Assembly (NCBI RefSeq): GCF_011947225.1
Contig: NZ_JAATVW010000007.1
Location: 62,001 to 126,000, forward strand
DNA length: 64,000 nt
Direction: 5' to 3'
Origin: Planosporangium flavigriseum
GTDB lineage: Bacteria; Actinomycetota; Actinomycetes; Mycobacteriales; Micromonosporaceae
The notes beneath the pieces are model-generated. The model saw only the letters and a program-made list of their open reading frames with translations, had not been told where the DNA came from and made no database searches. The translations under genes and the position numbers were made by a program. Positions 14,184 through 24,454 of this stretch are shown here, one piece after another. The first letter of the stretch is position 1, and each line of letters begins with the position of its first letter.

Positions 14184-14943
14184 ACCGGAAGCGGGGACCG
14201 ATCTCGGCGGCTGCGGCCCGGTCCAACAGCCAGAGGGTACGGTCGACGCCGTGTACGCCGGCGGCCGGTACCTGTACCGGGCCGGCGCCCGACAGTGCCA
14301 GCCGGACGGCGCTCGCCTTGCCTGCTCCGGAGGCGATCAGCCACACCTCCTCGGCGGTGTTGATCGTCGGTAGCGTCATCGTCAACCGCACCGGTGGCGG
14401 CTTCGGCGCTCCCCGTACCGCCGCGACCGGTTGCGTCTCGTACGCCACCGGGTGCTCCGGGAACACCGACGCCACGTGCCCGTCCTCGCCCACGCCGAGC
14501 AGCAGCACGTCGAAGTGCGGCAGCGGGGCCGTGCCGGGCCCCGCGGCCCGCGCCAGTTCGTCGGCGTACCGCGCGGCCGCGGCCTCCGGATCGGGACCGT
14601 CCGGACCGTCGGAGGGCGGCATCGGGTGCACCCGCGCCGGGTCCAGCGGCAGCGCGTCGAGCAGGGCCTGCCTGGCCTGTAGCTCGTTGCGGTCGGGGTC
14701 GCCGTGCGGCACGAAGCGTTCGTCGCCCCACCACACGTCCACGTGTGACCAGTCCACGGCGTCTCGCGCCGGGCTGTCCCGGAGTGCCCGGTACACCGCC
14801 GCGGCGATCGTGCCGCCGGTCAGTACGACACTCGCCTCGCCGCGCTCCGCCTGCGCGTCGATCAGCCGGACCGCCAGCCGCGCGGCGACCGCCTGGGCGA
14901 GCAGGTGCGCATCCGCGTGCACGATCACGCTGGCTTCGCTCAA
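14173..14943 (-). CDS. pgl: 6-phosphogluconolactonase
   Basis: Pgl (DevB) hydrolyses 6-phosphogluconolactone, the product of Zwf, in the oxidative pentose phosphate pathway. The 256-aa protein has the LTGGTIA loop near residue 40, VDVWWGDERFVPHGDPDRN near 90 and LLLGVGEDGHVASVFP near 150, all typical of the glucosamine-6-phosphate isomerase/6PGL fold. The start is a TTG, supported by GAGGAG 5 nt upstream. It lies last in the minus-strand tkt-tal-pgi-zwf-opcA-pgl series, behind a hairpin that may lower read-through. Confidence 0.93.
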   Translation of the reverse strand: MSEASVIVHADAHLLAQAVAARLAVRLIDAQAERGEASVVLTGGTIAAAVYRALRDSPARDAVDWSHVDVWWGDERFVPHGDPDRNELQARQALLDALPLDPARVHPMPPSDGPDGPDPEAAAARYADELARAAGPGTAPLPHFDVLLLGVGEDGHVASVFPEHPVAYETQPVAAVRGAPKPPPVRLTMTLPTINTAEEVWLIASGAGKASAVRLALSGAGPVQVPAAGVHGVDRTLWLLDRAAAAEIGPRFRSPR

Positions 14944-14963
14944 GAGTGCTCCTCAGGTAAAAC

Positions 14964-15000
14964 CGTGGACACGCGGGCCAGTCCGACCCGCGTGTCCACG
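14964..15000 (-). terminator. Hairpin between opcA and pgl with U-tract
   Basis: A perfect 14-bp stem (CGTGGACACGCGGG) encloses a 9-nt loop. On the minus strand it is followed by GGTTTTACC, giving a U-run after the hairpin in the direction of opcA transcription. It would end or attenuate the zwf-opcA transcript before pgl. Confidence 0.75.
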
Positions 15001-15009
15001 ATCAGGTGA

Positions 15010-16206
15010 TTACTCGCCGGCCGGGGCCCTGGTGTCGCCCTCGGCCTCCATCTCGCCGGTGACTCTGGCGGCCCCAGTGGGGCTGGTGGTCTTGGGCGGT
15101 TCGGCGGCGGGACCGGAGTAGCCGGTCTCGCCGGTGTCGATGGACCTGACGGTCGCGCCAGCCGCGCTGGTGTCAACGGTCGCGCCCGTCTCCCCGGTCG
15201 CGCCGGTGTCGCTGCCGGCGACGTTGGCGGTGTCCGGCCGCTCGGCGAGGGCCGGGTCGTGCCAGACGTGTACCCGGTGCGGGGAGCGGCCCTGGAACCC
15301 GTTGATGCCGGTGGCCGAGGCAAGCGCGGCCGCGTACGTCGGATCCGGGTCCAGCCGGCGCAGCTCCTCAGCCAGGTCGTCGCCGAGGGACCGCTTGGAA
15401 AGCGGCAGCGCGCGGTCGGGAAGCCCGGTGCGGCGCACGACGACCGAACCGTTCTCGCGCTCGACCTTGACCGTGCCGCCGTCCCGCATCTGCATCGTCA
15501 CGCCCTGCAGGTACTGCGCCCCCGACTCCGGCCGCGTCTCCGGGACGATGCCCAGGCGTGACCGCAGCCAGCCGCCCATTAGCATCGCGCTCGGATTGTT
15601 CTCCGGCGCGTCGATGGTGATGCTGGCCGGCAGGGAGTGCGCGGCGTCGAAGACGCTCGCGACCAGGGTGCGCCACGGCGTGATGCGCGTCCACGCGAGA
15701 TCCGTGTCGCCCGGAGCGTAGTCCTCGGCCCGCTCCCGCAGCGCCTCGAGCGGATCGTCGCACTGCATCGTGTCGGTGATACGACGCTCGGCGACCACTC
15801 CCAGCGGGTCGTACGCGATCCGGTCCGGCGGAGCGCACCGCCACCAGGTGACCACTGGTACGTCGGACGCCAGCAGCGGCATCACGACGGATTCGGCATG
15901 CAGCGCCAGCCGGCCACGCATGCGCATGACGACCGCCTCGCACGGGCCGAGCCGCCCACCGACGACGACCTCCGCGTCGAGCCGGGACCGCGCGTGGGTG
16001 ACCTCGTCGCGGACGACGATGAGCAGCCGGCACGGGTGTTGGGCGGCTGCGACAGTCGCCGCCGCCTCCGCGGCACGGACCTCCGACTCCTCGGTGACCA
16101 CGATGAGGGTCAGGGCCAGCCCGCTCGTGACACCCCCGGCGGAGCGACGCTCCGCGGCCAGCGCCTTGACGACCGCGCTCCCGGTCGTGTCCCAGAGCCC
16201 GATCAT
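15010..16206 (-). CDS. opcA: G6P dehydrogenase assembly protein OpcA
   Basis: OpcA is required for activity of glucose-6-phosphate dehydrogenase in actinobacteria and cyanobacteria and is encoded next to zwf here as elsewhere. The 398-aa protein has the conserved start MIGLWDTTGSAVVKAL and the domain through about residue 310 (TWWRCAPPD near 140, the NNPSAMLMGGW region near 205). The last 75-90 residues are a low-complexity Thr/Gly/Ala/Glu tail with loose GAT/TGET repeats and no counterpart that I know of in usual OpcA. It begins 34 nt downstream of zwf. Confidence 0.92.
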   Translation of the reverse strand: MIGLWDTTGSAVVKALAAERRSAGGVTSGLALTLIVVTEESEVRAAEAAATVAAAQHPCRLLIVVRDEVTHARSRLDAEVVVGGRLGPCEAVVMRMRGRLALHAESVVMPLLASDVPVVTWWRCAPPDRIAYDPLGVVAERRITDTMQCDDPLEALRERAEDYAPGDTDLAWTRITPWRTLVASVFDAAHSLPASITIDAPENNPSAMLMGGWLRSRLGIVPETRPESGAQYLQGVTMQMRDGGTVKVERENGSVVVRRTGLPDRALPLSKRSLGDDLAEELRRLDPDPTYAAALASATGINGFQGRSPHRVHVWHDPALAERPDTANVAGSDTGATGETGATVDTSAAGATVRSIDTGETGYSGPAAEPPKTTSPTGAARVTGEMEAEGDTRAPAGE

Positions 16207-16240
16207 GACTTCTCCTGAGCAGTTGTCACAGCGATCTCGG

Positions 16241-17758
16241 TCATGGACGCCGCCAGGTGCGACCGGTACGGGCGAGCATCTCGTCCGCGGCGCGGGGGCC
16301 CCATTCGCCGGCGCGGTACGGCGCGGGCTTGGTGCCCGCCCACGCCATTTCGAGGGGGTCGACGACCTTCCAGCCCGCCTCGACCTCTTCGGCGTCCGGG
16401 AACAGCGTCTTGTCGCCGAGAAGCACGTCCAGGATGAGGCGCTCGTACGCCTCCGGGCTGGTCTCGGTGAACGCCTCGCCGTACTGGACGTCCATCGTGA
16501 TGTCGCGGACCTCCATCGTGGTCCCGGGCACCTTGGAGCCGAACTTCAGGGTGACGCCCTCGTCGGGCTGCACGCGGATCACCAGTTGGTTGGCGCCGAG
16601 CATCTCGACGTCGGACGGCGCGAACGGCAGGTGGGGCGCCCGCTTGAACAGCACGGCGATCTCGGTGACCCGGCGGGGGAGCCGCTTGCCGGCCCGAATG
16701 TAGAACGGCACGCCGGCCCAGCGCCGGTTCTGGACGCCGAGCGTGAGCGCCACGTACGTCTCGGTCGTGGAGTCCGGCGGCACGCCCTCTTCGTCGAGGT
16801 ATCCCGGCACCCGCTCACCGGCGACCCAGCCCGGCTGGTACTGCCCGCGTACGGTGTCGCGGGCGACGTCGTCGGGCAGTTTGACCGCGCGCAGTACCTT
16901 GAGCTTCTCCGTGCGGATCTCGTTGGCCGAGAAGCCCGTCGGCTCCTCCATCGTCACCAGCGACAGCAGCTGGATCAGGTGGTTCTGCACCACGTCCCGC
17001 GTGGTGCCGACCTTGTCATAGAACGCCGCCCGGGTGCCGATGCCGACGTCCTCGGCCATCGTGATCTGGACGTGGTCGACGTAGAGCGAGTTCCACACCG
17101 GCTCGAACAGGGCGTTGGCGAAGCGCAGCGCCAGGATGTTCTGGACGGTCTCCTTGCCCAGGTAGTGGTCGATGCGGAAGACGTCGTCCGGCGTGAACGC
17201 GTGGTCGACCAGGTCGTTGAGCTGCTTGGCCGACGGCAGATCGTGGCCGAACGGCTTCTCCACGACGACCCGCCGCCAGCCGCCCGACTTCTGGTTGTCG
17301 CTCATGCCGGTGCGCTCGAGCTGCTTGAGCACCACCGGGAACGCCGACGGGGGGATGGACAGGTAGAACGCGGCATTGCCTTCGATGCCGTGCGTGGCGC
17401 GCAGCTCGTCGAGGGTCTCGGCTAGCCGGTCGAACGCCTCGTCGTCGTCGAACGAGCCGGGTACGAACTTGATGTTGCCGCCCAGCCGGTCCCACACCTC
17501 ATCCCGCCATGGGGTACGGGCGTGCGCCTGCGCCGCCTTGCGGGCCAGGCTCGCGAAGTCCTCGTCGCCCCAGTCGCGCCGGGCGAAGCCCAGCACGACG
17601 AATCCTGGTGGCAGCAGCCCCCGGTTCGCCAGGTCGTACAACGCCGGAATCAGCTTCTTGCGCGACAAGTCTCCGGTGACCCCGAAGATCACTAGAGCGC
17701 AGGGCTCCGGAATCCTCGGCAGCCGCCGATCCTGCGGATCACGTAGCGGGTTGTTCAT
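16241..17758 (-). CDS. zwf: Glucose-6-phosphate dehydrogenase
   Basis: Zwf oxidises glucose 6-phosphate to the lactone with reduction of NADP+. The 505-aa protein has the Rossmann motif [10 protein letters not shown] (about residue 27), EKPFGHD in the 160s, and the substrate and catalytic motif RIDHYLGKE near 195-203. The ATG overlaps the stop of a 14-codon mini-ORF (ATGA), so its initiation could depend on translation of that leader. opcA and pgl follow, so all oxidative-branch functions up to 6-phosphogluconate are in this cluster; gnd is not in the window. Confidence 0.97.
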   Translation of the reverse strand: MNNPLRDPQDRRLPRIPEPCALVIFGVTGDLSRKKLIPALYDLANRGLLPPGFVVLGFARRDWGDEDFASLARKAAQAHARTPWRDEVWDRLGGNIKFVPGSFDDDEAFDRLAETLDELRATHGIEGNAAFYLSIPPSAFPVVLKQLERTGMSDNQKSGGWRRVVVEKPFGHDLPSAKQLNDLVDHAFTPDDVFRIDHYLGKETVQNILALRFANALFEPVWNSLYVDHVQITMAEDVGIGTRAAFYDKVGTTRDVVQNHLIQLLSLVTMEEPTGFSANEIRTEKLKVLRAVKLPDDVARDTVRGQYQPGWVAGERVPGYLDEEGVPPDSTTETYVALTLGVQNRRWAGVPFYIRAGKRLPRRVTEIAVLFKRAPHLPFAPSDVEMLGANQLVIRVQPDEGVTLKFGSKVPGTTMEVRDITMDVQYGEAFTETSPEAYERLILDVLLGDKTLFPDAEEVEAGWKVVDPLEMAWAGTKPAPYRAGEWGPRAADEMLARTGRTWRRP

Positions 17759-17799
17759 CGTGCCACCTCACCGCTCTCAACGGCACTCCAGTCGCTCAT
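17755..17799 (-). CDS. 14-codon mini-ORF coupled to zwf
   Basis: Between pgi and zwf, an ATG preceded by GAGAAAGG opens a frame encoding [14 protein letters not shown]. Its TGA overlaps the zwf ATG. It is out of frame with zwf and lies entirely in the 55-nt spacer. It may be a leader peptide that couples or regulates zwf translation, or chance. Good spacing of the ribosome site and the exact ATGA junction favour translation. I recognise no amino-acid run typical of attenuation. Confidence 0.35.
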   Translation of the reverse strand: MSDWSAVESGEVAR

Positions 17800-17813
17800 C
17801 GCGCCGGCCTTTC

Positions 17814-19460
17814 TCAGGAAATCCAGGGGAGTTCATTGGCAGCGGCGAGCAGCCTGGCCGCGCCCGCCTTCCGGTCGGTCAGGTGAAGTCGCACCAGCGG
17901 CCGCCCCCGGCGGGCCAGCGCCGCGCGGTCGCCGGCCGCCTGCGCGGCTTCGAGTTGCCCGAATGTGTACGGCCGGCCCGGTACCGGCAGATCCTCGGAC
18001 ACGGCGCCGGTGATCTGCAGGAAGGCGCCGGTCTGCGGACCACCCTTGTGGTACTGCCCGGTCGAGTGCAGGTACCGCGGGCCCCAGCCGAAGGTCACCG
18101 GGCGCGGGGTGTGGCCGGCCAGAGCGGCCCGTACCTTCGCCGCGTCGGCCTCCGCGAATCGGTCCAGGAAGGCCAGCACCGCGAGGTATCCGCCCGGGGG
18201 CAGCCGGCCGAGCAACCAGCCCAGCGCCTGGTCCACCGTCGAGGCATGCCCGAGGTCCGTGCCGTAAACCTCGATCGTCCCGTCGGTGAACGCCGGTCTC
18301 TCTTCGGGGAGCCCCGAGGAGAGGATGCGCTGCGTGTTTTCCTTGCTCTCGGCCACGTTCGGCTGGTCGAACGGATTGATCTGAAGCAACCGCCCGGCGA
18401 CCGCCGTCGCGTACTCCCAGGCCAGGAAGTGCGCGCCGAGCGGTCCGTTGACCGCGATGTGCGGCGTGATCCCGCCACCCGGCACCGACTCCGGCGGCAG
18501 CGAACCGCCCACCGTGACGGTCAGGACGTCGTCACCGGTCGCGCCGGGCGCGTCGGGCGACTCGACGACCACCGGCAGGATGCCGCGACCCTGCTTGCCG
18601 GTGGACTCGGCGATGAGCTGCTCGATCCAGTCACCCAGCCCGACGATGCCGGTGCCGTCGGAGACCAGGGCCAGCTTGTCCCGGCCGGCCAGAGCGGCCG
18701 CGGCGAGGGCCGCGCCCAGCGACAGCGCCGGGTTCTCGGCGTCGCTGGCCAGCGACGCCGAGAAGTCGTCGGCCTCGTCGAGCAGCTCCGCCACGTCGAC
18801 GCCGGCCAGGGCGGTCGGTACGAGGCCGAAGGCGGTCAGGGCGCTGTACCGACCGCCGACGTTCGGATCGGCGAGGAAGAGGTTCGCGCCCATCTCGTCG
18901 GCGATCGCCTCGAACGGTGATCCGGGGTCGGTGACGATCACGAAGCGCGAGCCGCCGCCGGGTAGCCCGGCGTCCTCGAACGCCTTCAGGTACGCGCGGC
19001 GGTGGCTGTCGGTCTCGATCGTGCCGCCGGACTTGCTCGACACGACGACGACGGCGTTGGCGAGCCGATCGGTCAGCGCCGCGCGTACCTGGTGCGGGTC
19101 GGTCGAGTCGAGGATGGTCAGGTCCACGTCGAGCGTACGGGCGATGACCTCCGGGGCGAGCGAGGAGCCGCCCATCCCGGCGAGTACGACATGGTCGATT
19201 CCTATGGATTCCAGTTCGGCGTGGAGTTCGGCCAGCGCGGGCAGCATCTCCCGGCTGTGCCGGAACGTGTCGACCCAGCCCAGCCGGATCTTCGCCTCGG
19301 CCTCGGCTTCCGGACCCCACAGGGTGGGGTCCTTGGCGGCGAGCCGCTCCGGTACCCGGTCGGCGGTGAGCTGTGCCCGAGCGTCGGCCGTGCCGGGCAC
19401 CGCCTTCGCGCCGTAGACGGCAAGTCCGGCCGCCGCCTCGACTTCGAGCAGTCCACTCAT
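17814..19460 (-). CDS. pgi: Glucose-6-phosphate isomerase
   Basis: This enzyme interconverts glucose 6-phosphate and fructose 6-phosphate. The 548-aa protein has the SIS sugar-isomerase motifs LAGMGGSSLAPEV near 110 and SSKSGGTIETD near 145. It belongs to the actinobacterial form found within pentose phosphate clusters. The ATG start is clear but the upstream ribosome site is weak. It lies between tal and zwf, consistent with recycling of fructose 6-phosphate back into the oxidative branch. Confidence 0.95.
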   Translation of the reverse strand: MSGLLEVEAAAGLAVYGAKAVPGTADARAQLTADRVPERLAAKDPTLWGPEAEAEAKIRLGWVDTFRHSREMLPALAELHAELESIGIDHVVLAGMGGSSLAPEVIARTLDVDLTILDSTDPHQVRAALTDRLANAVVVVSSKSGGTIETDSHRRAYLKAFEDAGLPGGGSRFVIVTDPGSPFEAIADEMGANLFLADPNVGGRYSALTAFGLVPTALAGVDVAELLDEADDFSASLASDAENPALSLGAALAAAALAGRDKLALVSDGTGIVGLGDWIEQLIAESTGKQGRGILPVVVESPDAPGATGDDVLTVTVGGSLPPESVPGGGITPHIAVNGPLGAHFLAWEYATAVAGRLLQINPFDQPNVAESKENTQRILSSGLPEERPAFTDGTIEVYGTDLGHASTVDQALGWLLGRLPPGGYLAVLAFLDRFAEADAAKVRAALAGHTPRPVTFGWGPRYLHSTGQYHKGGPQTGAFLQITGAVSEDLPVPGRPYTFGQLEAAQAAGDRAALARRGRPLVRLHLTDRKAGAARLLAAANELPWIS

Positions 19461-19553
19461 CGAAGGATCTTCCTGGCCGAGTCTCCTCGGGGTGTCGTCA
19501 CGTGGCCGGCCTCGCCCGGCCGCCGTGCCGCGTGCTCTGCCGGACCGCTCGGC

Positions 19554-20726
19554 TCACTGCTGCGCTTCCGTCTTCGCGCAACCCGCGGCGGCCTTGCCGG
19601 GGTCGGCAGCGCCCGACTTCGCGGCGTCCAGCGACTTGGTGACGCCTTCGAGAAGCTCGTTCCAACTGGCCGCGAACTTCTCGACGCCCTCCCGCTCCAG
19701 CACGCCGACCACGTCGTCGTAGTCGATGCCGAGCCGCGCCAGGTCGTCAAGGACCTTCTGGGCTTCGGCGTAGTAAGGGGTGATGGTGTCGCCGCGGACC
19801 TCGCCGTGGTCGGCGAAGGCGTGGATCGTCGCCTCCGGCATCGTGTTGACCACACCCGGCGCGATGAGCTCCTCGACGTACATCACGTCGCGGTACTCCG
19901 GGTTCTTGGTGGAGGTCGACGCCCACAGCGGCCGCTGCGGACGGGCACCGGCGTCGGCGAGAGCCTGCCAGCGGTCGGTGCCGAACACCTTCTCGTACCG
20001 CTGGTACGCCAGCCGCGCGTTCGCGATCGCCGCCTTGCCCTTCAGCGCCCGGGCCTCCGGGCTGCCAATCTTGTCGAGGCGCTTGTCGACCTCGCTGTCA
20101 ACCCGCGACACGAAGAACGAGGCGACCGAACCGATCTTGGAAAGGTCGTGGCCGTTGGCCTTCGCCTGCTCCATGCCGGCCAGGAACGCGTCCATGACCT
20201 GCTCGTACCGCTGCAGGCTGAAGATGAGCGTCACGTTCACGCTGATGCCATGGGCGAGCGTTTCGGTGATCGCCGGGAGCCCTTCGAGCGTGGCTGGAAT
20301 CTTGATGAACAGGTTCGGCCGGTCGACCAGCCACCACAGCGCCCTGGCCTCGGCCGCGGTACGCGGGGTGTCATGTGCCAGGCGCGGGTCCACCTCGATG
20401 GAGACCCGGCCGTCGATGCCCCGGGAGACCTCGTACGAGGGGTGCATCACGTCGCAGGCCCAGCGCACGTCGTACGTGGTGAGCATGCGGGTCGCCTCCT
20501 CGACGTCGACGCCCCGCGTGGCCAGATCCTTGATCTGCTCGGCGTAGACGTCGGCGTCGCTGAGGGCCTTGGCGAAGATGGTGGGGTTGGTGGTCACTCC
20601 GGACACATGACATTCGCGCCGCAGCTTGTCCAGCCCGCCGGTGACGAGCCGCTCCCGGGAAAGGTCGTCCAGCCAGATCGCCACCCCGGCCGCCTGCAGC
20701 TGTGCCAGCCTGTCGGTCATCGTCAC
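19554..20726 (-). CDS. tal: Transaldolase
   Basis: Transaldolase transfers a dihydroxyacetone unit between sugar phosphates. The 390-aa product has the [11 protein letters not shown] motif near residue 45, the Schiff-base lysine in NLFIKIPAT near 140, and the [12 protein letters not shown] region near 270. The start ATG is preceded by GGGAG and follows tkt by 18 nt, so the two are cotranscribed. A 93-nt gap separates it from pgi. Confidence 0.96.
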   Translation of the reverse strand: MTMTDRLAQLQAAGVAIWLDDLSRERLVTGGLDKLRRECHVSGVTTNPTIFAKALSDADVYAEQIKDLATRGVDVEEATRMLTTYDVRWACDVMHPSYEVSRGIDGRVSIEVDPRLAHDTPRTAAEARALWWLVDRPNLFIKIPATLEGLPAITETLAHGISVNVTLIFSLQRYEQVMDAFLAGMEQAKANGHDLSKIGSVASFFVSRVDSEVDKRLDKIGSPEARALKGKAAIANARLAYQRYEKVFGTDRWQALADAGARPQRPLWASTSTKNPEYRDVMYVEELIAPGVVNTMPEATIHAFADHGEVRGDTITPYYAEAQKVLDDLARLGIDYDDVVGVLEREGVEKFAASWNELLEGVTKSLDAAKSGAADPGKAAAGCAKTEAQQ

Positions 20727-20744
20727 TCCCTGAATTCAGTTGGT

Positions 20745-22850
20745 TCAGTTGCCGGTCGTCTCGCCCTTGATCAGGCTGCTGCGCGCCAACGAGGCGTGGG
20801 CGGCCGCCACGACCCGATCCGGGGTGAAGCCGAACTGCTCGTACAGCACCTTGTACGGCGCGCTGGCCCCGTAGTGTTCAAGGCTCACGACCTCGCCGGC
20901 GTTGCCGACCAGGTCGCGCCACGGCATCGCGATGCCGGCCTCGACGGCCACCCGTGCGGTGACCCCCGACGGCAGCACCTCCTGCTGGTACGCCCGGTCC
21001 TCGGCGCGGAACCACTCCTGGCAGGGCATCGACACCACCCTGGTCGGCACGCCGTCGGCCTCCAGGCGCTCGCGGGCCTCCAGGCACAGGTGCACCTCCG
21101 AGCCGCTGCCCATCAGGATGACCTGCGGCTGGCCGTTGGACGCGTCGACGAGGGTGTACCCGCCGCGCGTCAGCCCCTCGGCCGAGGCGACCTCCGTGCG
21201 GTCGAGGGTCGGCACGTTCTGGCGGGTCAGGGCCAGGGCGGTCGGCCGGTCGGTGTGTTCGAGGGTCATCCGCCAGGCCCACACGGTCTCGTTGGCGTCG
21301 GCGGGCCGGACCACGTCGAGGCCGGGGATGGCGCGCAGCGCGGCCAGATGCTCGACCGGCTGGTGGGTCGGACCGTCCTCGCCGAGGCCGATCGAGTCGT
21401 GGGTCCACACGTAGGTCACCGGCAGCTTCATCAGCGCGGCGAGCCGGACCGCCGGGCGCATGTAGTCGCTGAAGACCAGGAACGTGCCGCCGTACGGGCG
21501 GGTCGGGCCGTGCAGCACGATGCCGTTGAGGATCGAGCCCATGCCGTGCTCGCGGATGCCGAAGTGCAGGGTGCGGCCGTACCATCCGCCCGGGAACGCG
21601 TCGGTGGCGTGCTCCGGCGGGACGAACGAGGGCTCTCCCTCGATCGTGGTGTTGTTGCTCTCCGCGAGGTCGGCCGAGCCGCCCCACAGCTCCGGCAGCA
21701 CCGGCCCGATCGCGTTGAGCACCTTGCCGGAAGCCGCCCGGGTCGCGAGCCCCTTCGAGTCGGCGGGGAACTCCGGCAGCGCCTCGGTCCAGCCCGCGGG
21801 CAGTTCCCGCTTCAGCATCCGGTCCAGCAGCGCCGTGCGGTCCGGGTTGCTCTCGCGCCAGGACTCGTAGCCCTTCTGCCAGTCGGCGTGCAGCTGCCGG
21901 CCGCGCTCGATGAGCTCGCGGGCGTGCCGGAGAACGTCCTCGTCGACCTGGAAGCTCCGGTCGACGTCGAAGCCCATGATCTTCTTGGTCGCGGCGATCT
22001 CCTCGGCGCCCAGCGCGGAGCCGTGCGACTTGCCGGTGTTCTGCTTGTTGGGCGCCGGCCAGGCGATGATCGTGCGGAGGTTGATGAACGACGGGCGGTC
22101 GGTCTCCGCTTTCGCGGCCTCGAAGGCCTGGTACAGCGCCTCGACGTCCTCGTGGTAGCCGTCCTCGCCGCGCCAGTTGACCTCCTGGACATGCCAGCCG
22201 TACGCCGCGAAGCGCGCGGAGACGTCCTCGGACAGCGCGATGTTCGTGTTGTCCTCGATCGAGATCTGGTTGTTGTCGTAGACGACGATCAGGTTGCCCA
22301 GCTTGAGGTGGCCGGCGAGGGAGCCCACCTCGTGGCTGATGCCTTCCTCAAGGTCTCCGTCCGAGCAGAAGGCGTACACGAAGTGGTCGAACGGGCTCTC
22401 GCCCTGCGGCGCGTCCGGGTCGAACAGCCCGCGCTCGCGGCGCGCCGCCATCGCCATGCCGACCGCGTTGCCGACGCCCTGGCCGAGCGGGCCGGTCGTG
22501 GTCTCGACGCCGACCGTGTGGCCGAACTCGGGGTGGCCCGGTGTGAGCGAGCCCCACTGGCGCAACTGCTGTAGATCCTGCAGGCTCAACCCGTATCCGG
22601 AAAGGAAGAGCTGGATGTACAGGGTGAGGCTGGAGTGCCCCATGGAGAGCACGAAGCGGTCCCGGCCCAACCAGTGCGGGTCCGTCGGGTCGTGCCGCAG
22701 GACCCGCTGGAAGAGCAGGTAAGCCGCTGGTGCCATGCTCATGGCCGTACCGGGGTGGCCGCTACCGGCCTCCTCAACCGCGTCCATCGCGAGGGCGCGG
22801 ACCGTGTCGACCGCGCGCCGGTCGAGGTCGGACCAGTTCAGCTCAGTCAC
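20745..22850 (-). CDS. tkt: Transketolase
   Basis: Transketolase is the thiamine-diphosphate enzyme of the non-oxidative pentose phosphate pathway. The product has [13 protein letters not shown] near 35, the ThDP/Mg motif [12 protein letters not shown] near 160 and GEDGPTHQP near 480. I prefer the GTG at 22850 (701 aa, [15 protein letters not shown]), since GGAAGGAG lies about 10 nt upstream and family similarity begins there. The frame is open to an ATG at 22913, which would add 21 low-complexity residues. It is the first gene of the minus-strand carbohydrate cluster and diverges from ctaB. Confidence 0.95.
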   Translation of the reverse strand: MTELNWSDLDRRAVDTVRALAMDAVEEAGSGHPGTAMSMAPAAYLLFQRVLRHDPTDPHWLGRDRFVLSMGHSSLTLYIQLFLSGYGLSLQDLQQLRQWGSLTPGHPEFGHTVGVETTTGPLGQGVGNAVGMAMAARRERGLFDPDAPQGESPFDHFVYAFCSDGDLEEGISHEVGSLAGHLKLGNLIVVYDNNQISIEDNTNIALSEDVSARFAAYGWHVQEVNWRGEDGYHEDVEALYQAFEAAKAETDRPSFINLRTIIAWPAPNKQNTGKSHGSALGAEEIAATKKIMGFDVDRSFQVDEDVLRHARELIERGRQLHADWQKGYESWRESNPDRTALLDRMLKRELPAGWTEALPEFPADSKGLATRAASGKVLNAIGPVLPELWGGSADLAESNNTTIEGEPSFVPPEHATDAFPGGWYGRTLHFGIREHGMGSILNGIVLHGPTRPYGGTFLVFSDYMRPAVRLAALMKLPVTYVWTHDSIGLGEDGPTHQPVEHLAALRAIPGLDVVRPADANETVWAWRMTLEHTDRPTALALTRQNVPTLDRTEVASAEGLTRGGYTLVDASNGQPQVILMGSGSEVHLCLEARERLEADGVPTRVVSMPCQEWFRAEDRAYQQEVLPSGVTARVAVEAGIAMPWRDLVGNAGEVVSLEHYGASAPYKVLYEQFGFTPDRVVAAAHASLARSSLIKGETTGN

Positions 22851-23178
22851 AGTGGTGCTGCTCCTTCCGGGGCCCCAGGGGCGGCGAGGCGCGGATGCGT
22901 CGTGGGTTGTCATTGATCACCCTACCCACCTGGTTGCCGCGCAATGCACCGGTCGGTCAGTAATCGCTGATGGTTAGGGAAGTGGCGGCGCGCCACAGTG
23001 TGACCTCGCCCGCAATGTCCGCCGGGTCGGCATCTGAACAGCCCGGATGGTGTTCTACGATTCGTTGTCTCATACGTGCGGTTCTTGTGGTTCGGCCCGC
23101 ACGTCAAGCCGATGCCGGAAGGTGGCAATTCCGCGTGACATTCCTGCCCGTCCGGTCAGTTTTACAGGGGTGGCAGCG
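22851..23178. other. Divergent intergenic region tkt/ctaB
   Basis: About 330 bases separate the two chosen starts. A -10-like TACGAT at 23056-23061 with TGAACA 15 nt before it is a weak candidate for ctaB. I could not assign a convincing tkt promoter. The ctaB frame stays open upstream to 23047, but that part looks non-coding. No RNA gene or repeat is evident. Confidence 0.4.
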
Positions 23179-24162
23179 GTGAGCACGCTCGCCGATCGCG
23201 CCCCGTCCGCCGCGGAGCCGGCGGTCCAGACCAACGGAGAGGCGCCGGTACGGCCGACCGTCATCCGCGAGGTCATCACCCCGCGTTCACGGCCTTCGGC
23301 CGTGTTCCGGGCCTACCTGGCGCTGACCAAGCCGCGCATCGTTGAACTGCTCCTGGTCACCACCGTGCCGGCGATGCTGCTTGCGCGCCGTGAGGTGCCG
23401 TCGCTGTGGCTGATGCTGGTGACGCTGGTCGGAGGCGCGCTCGCCGCCGGCGCGGCCAACGTGATCAATTGCTACATCGACCGCGACATCGATCCGTTGA
23501 TGCGCCGTACCCGCAAGCGGCCGCTGCCGGCGCACACCATCGCGCCACGGTCGGCCCTGATGTTCGGCCTGATCCTCGCGGTGATCTCAGTGGCGCTGAT
23601 GGCGGCGTTCACGAACCTGCTCGCCGCGGGGCTGACGGCGATTGCCATCGCCTATTACGACCTCGTCTACACGATGTGGCTCAAGCGGACGACTCCTGCC
23701 AACACCTTCTGGGGTGGCGTCTGCGGCGCCATGCCGGTGTTGATCGGGTGGGCGGCGGTGACCGGCAGCCTCGCGTGGCCGGCGTGGGCGATGTTCGCGG
23801 TGGTGTTCCTGTGGCAGCCGCCGCATTTCTGGGCCCTCGCGATCACCTGCAAGGACGACTACGCCCGGGCCGGCATCCCGATGCTCCCGGTCGTGGCCTC
23901 GCTGCGGAAGGTCGGCCTGCACTCGGTCGTCTACACCTGGCTGACCCTGGCCGCGTCGATGGCGCTGTGGGCGCTAGGCATGAGCCCCCTCTACGGCGTG
24001 ACCGCGCTCATCGCCGGTTTGCTCTTCGTTCTGGAGGCGCACCGGGTATACGGACGGGCCCGCCGCGACGAGCCCCTCAAACCGATGCGACTGTTCCACT
24101 GGTCGACGACGTACCTGACGATCCTGTCGGTCGCGATCTCGGTCGACGCGCTGATTCACTGA
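23179..24162 (+). CDS. ctaB: Protoheme IX farnesyltransferase (heme O synthase)
   Basis: CtaB attaches a farnesyl group to heme b to make heme O, the precursor of the heme A of cytochrome aa3 oxidase. The 327-aa membrane protein of the UbiA family has [12 protein letters not shown] at the first helix, the Asp-rich [21 protein letters not shown] motif near residue 100 (prenyl-diphosphate/Mg site), about eight to nine helices and the second loop motif [10 protein letters not shown] near 215. GTG 23179 follows CAGGGG by 8 nt. ctaA lies 1.6 kb downstream on the other strand. Confidence 0.95.
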   Translation: MSTLADRAPSAAEPAVQTNGEAPVRPTVIREVITPRSRPSAVFRAYLALTKPRIVELLLVTTVPAMLLARREVPSLWLMLVTLVGGALAAGAANVINCYIDRDIDPLMRRTRKRPLPAHTIAPRSALMFGLILAVISVALMAAFTNLLAAGLTAIAIAYYDLVYTMWLKRTTPANTFWGGVCGAMPVLIGWAAVTGSLAWPAWAMFAVVFLWQPPHFWALAITCKDDYARAGIPMLPVVASLRKVGLHSVVYTWLTLAASMALWALGMSPLYGVTALIAGLLFVLEAHRVYGRARRDEPLKPMRLFHWSTTYLTILSVAISVDALIH

Positions 24163-24195
24163 GACGCGCCGACCCGGGTCGCCGAGACGCGCCGA
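24161..24195. repeat. 12-bp direct repeat after ctaB
   Basis: GAGACGCGCCGA occurs at 24161-24172 and 24184-24195, separated by a segment containing the palindrome GACCCGGGTC. The first copy overlaps the end of the ctaB stop. No role can be assigned; termination is possible. Confidence 0.5.
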
Positions 24196-24335
24196 TCTCT
24201 GAGCAGAATGGGGTACTTCGCCTGTTTTGCTCATGAGTCGCCGCGGTTTCTCGTCAACTTCCTTCGTGGCGTGTCGTGCGTGTCGCGCGGGTCGTGGATG
24301 TCGTAGGTCTGACGCTGCGGCCGTGAATGGTCCGT

Positions 24336-24364
24336 TTTTGCCCGAAATGCGATAGGGCTAAAAT
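24336..24364 (+). promoter_or_regulatory. Candidate promoter in an AT-rich island
   Basis: TTTTGC-N17-TAAAAT lies in an unusually AT-rich stretch for this genome (about 24331-24410, with AAAATTTAAAC). It precedes the 107-aa gene by about 90 nt. A second -10-like TATGGT lies at 24389-24394. Confidence 0.4.
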
Positions 24365-24454
24365 TTAAACGTCATTTCATGGTCAAGTTATGGTTCTCAC
24401 AATTCGTGTTTGGGTGGCTCCACATTCACGATCGCTGTGGTTACGGTGTCGTTC

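Noticed and set aside
19002-22574. 1190-aa open frame antisense to pgi-tal-tkt
   Set aside because: It crosses three verified minus-strand genes and their spacers, with composition typical of antisense GC-rich DNA and no motif.
22851-22913. 21-residue N-terminal extension of transketolase
   Set aside because: The strong ribosome site lies before GTG 22850 and the extension is low-complexity; I kept the shorter form.
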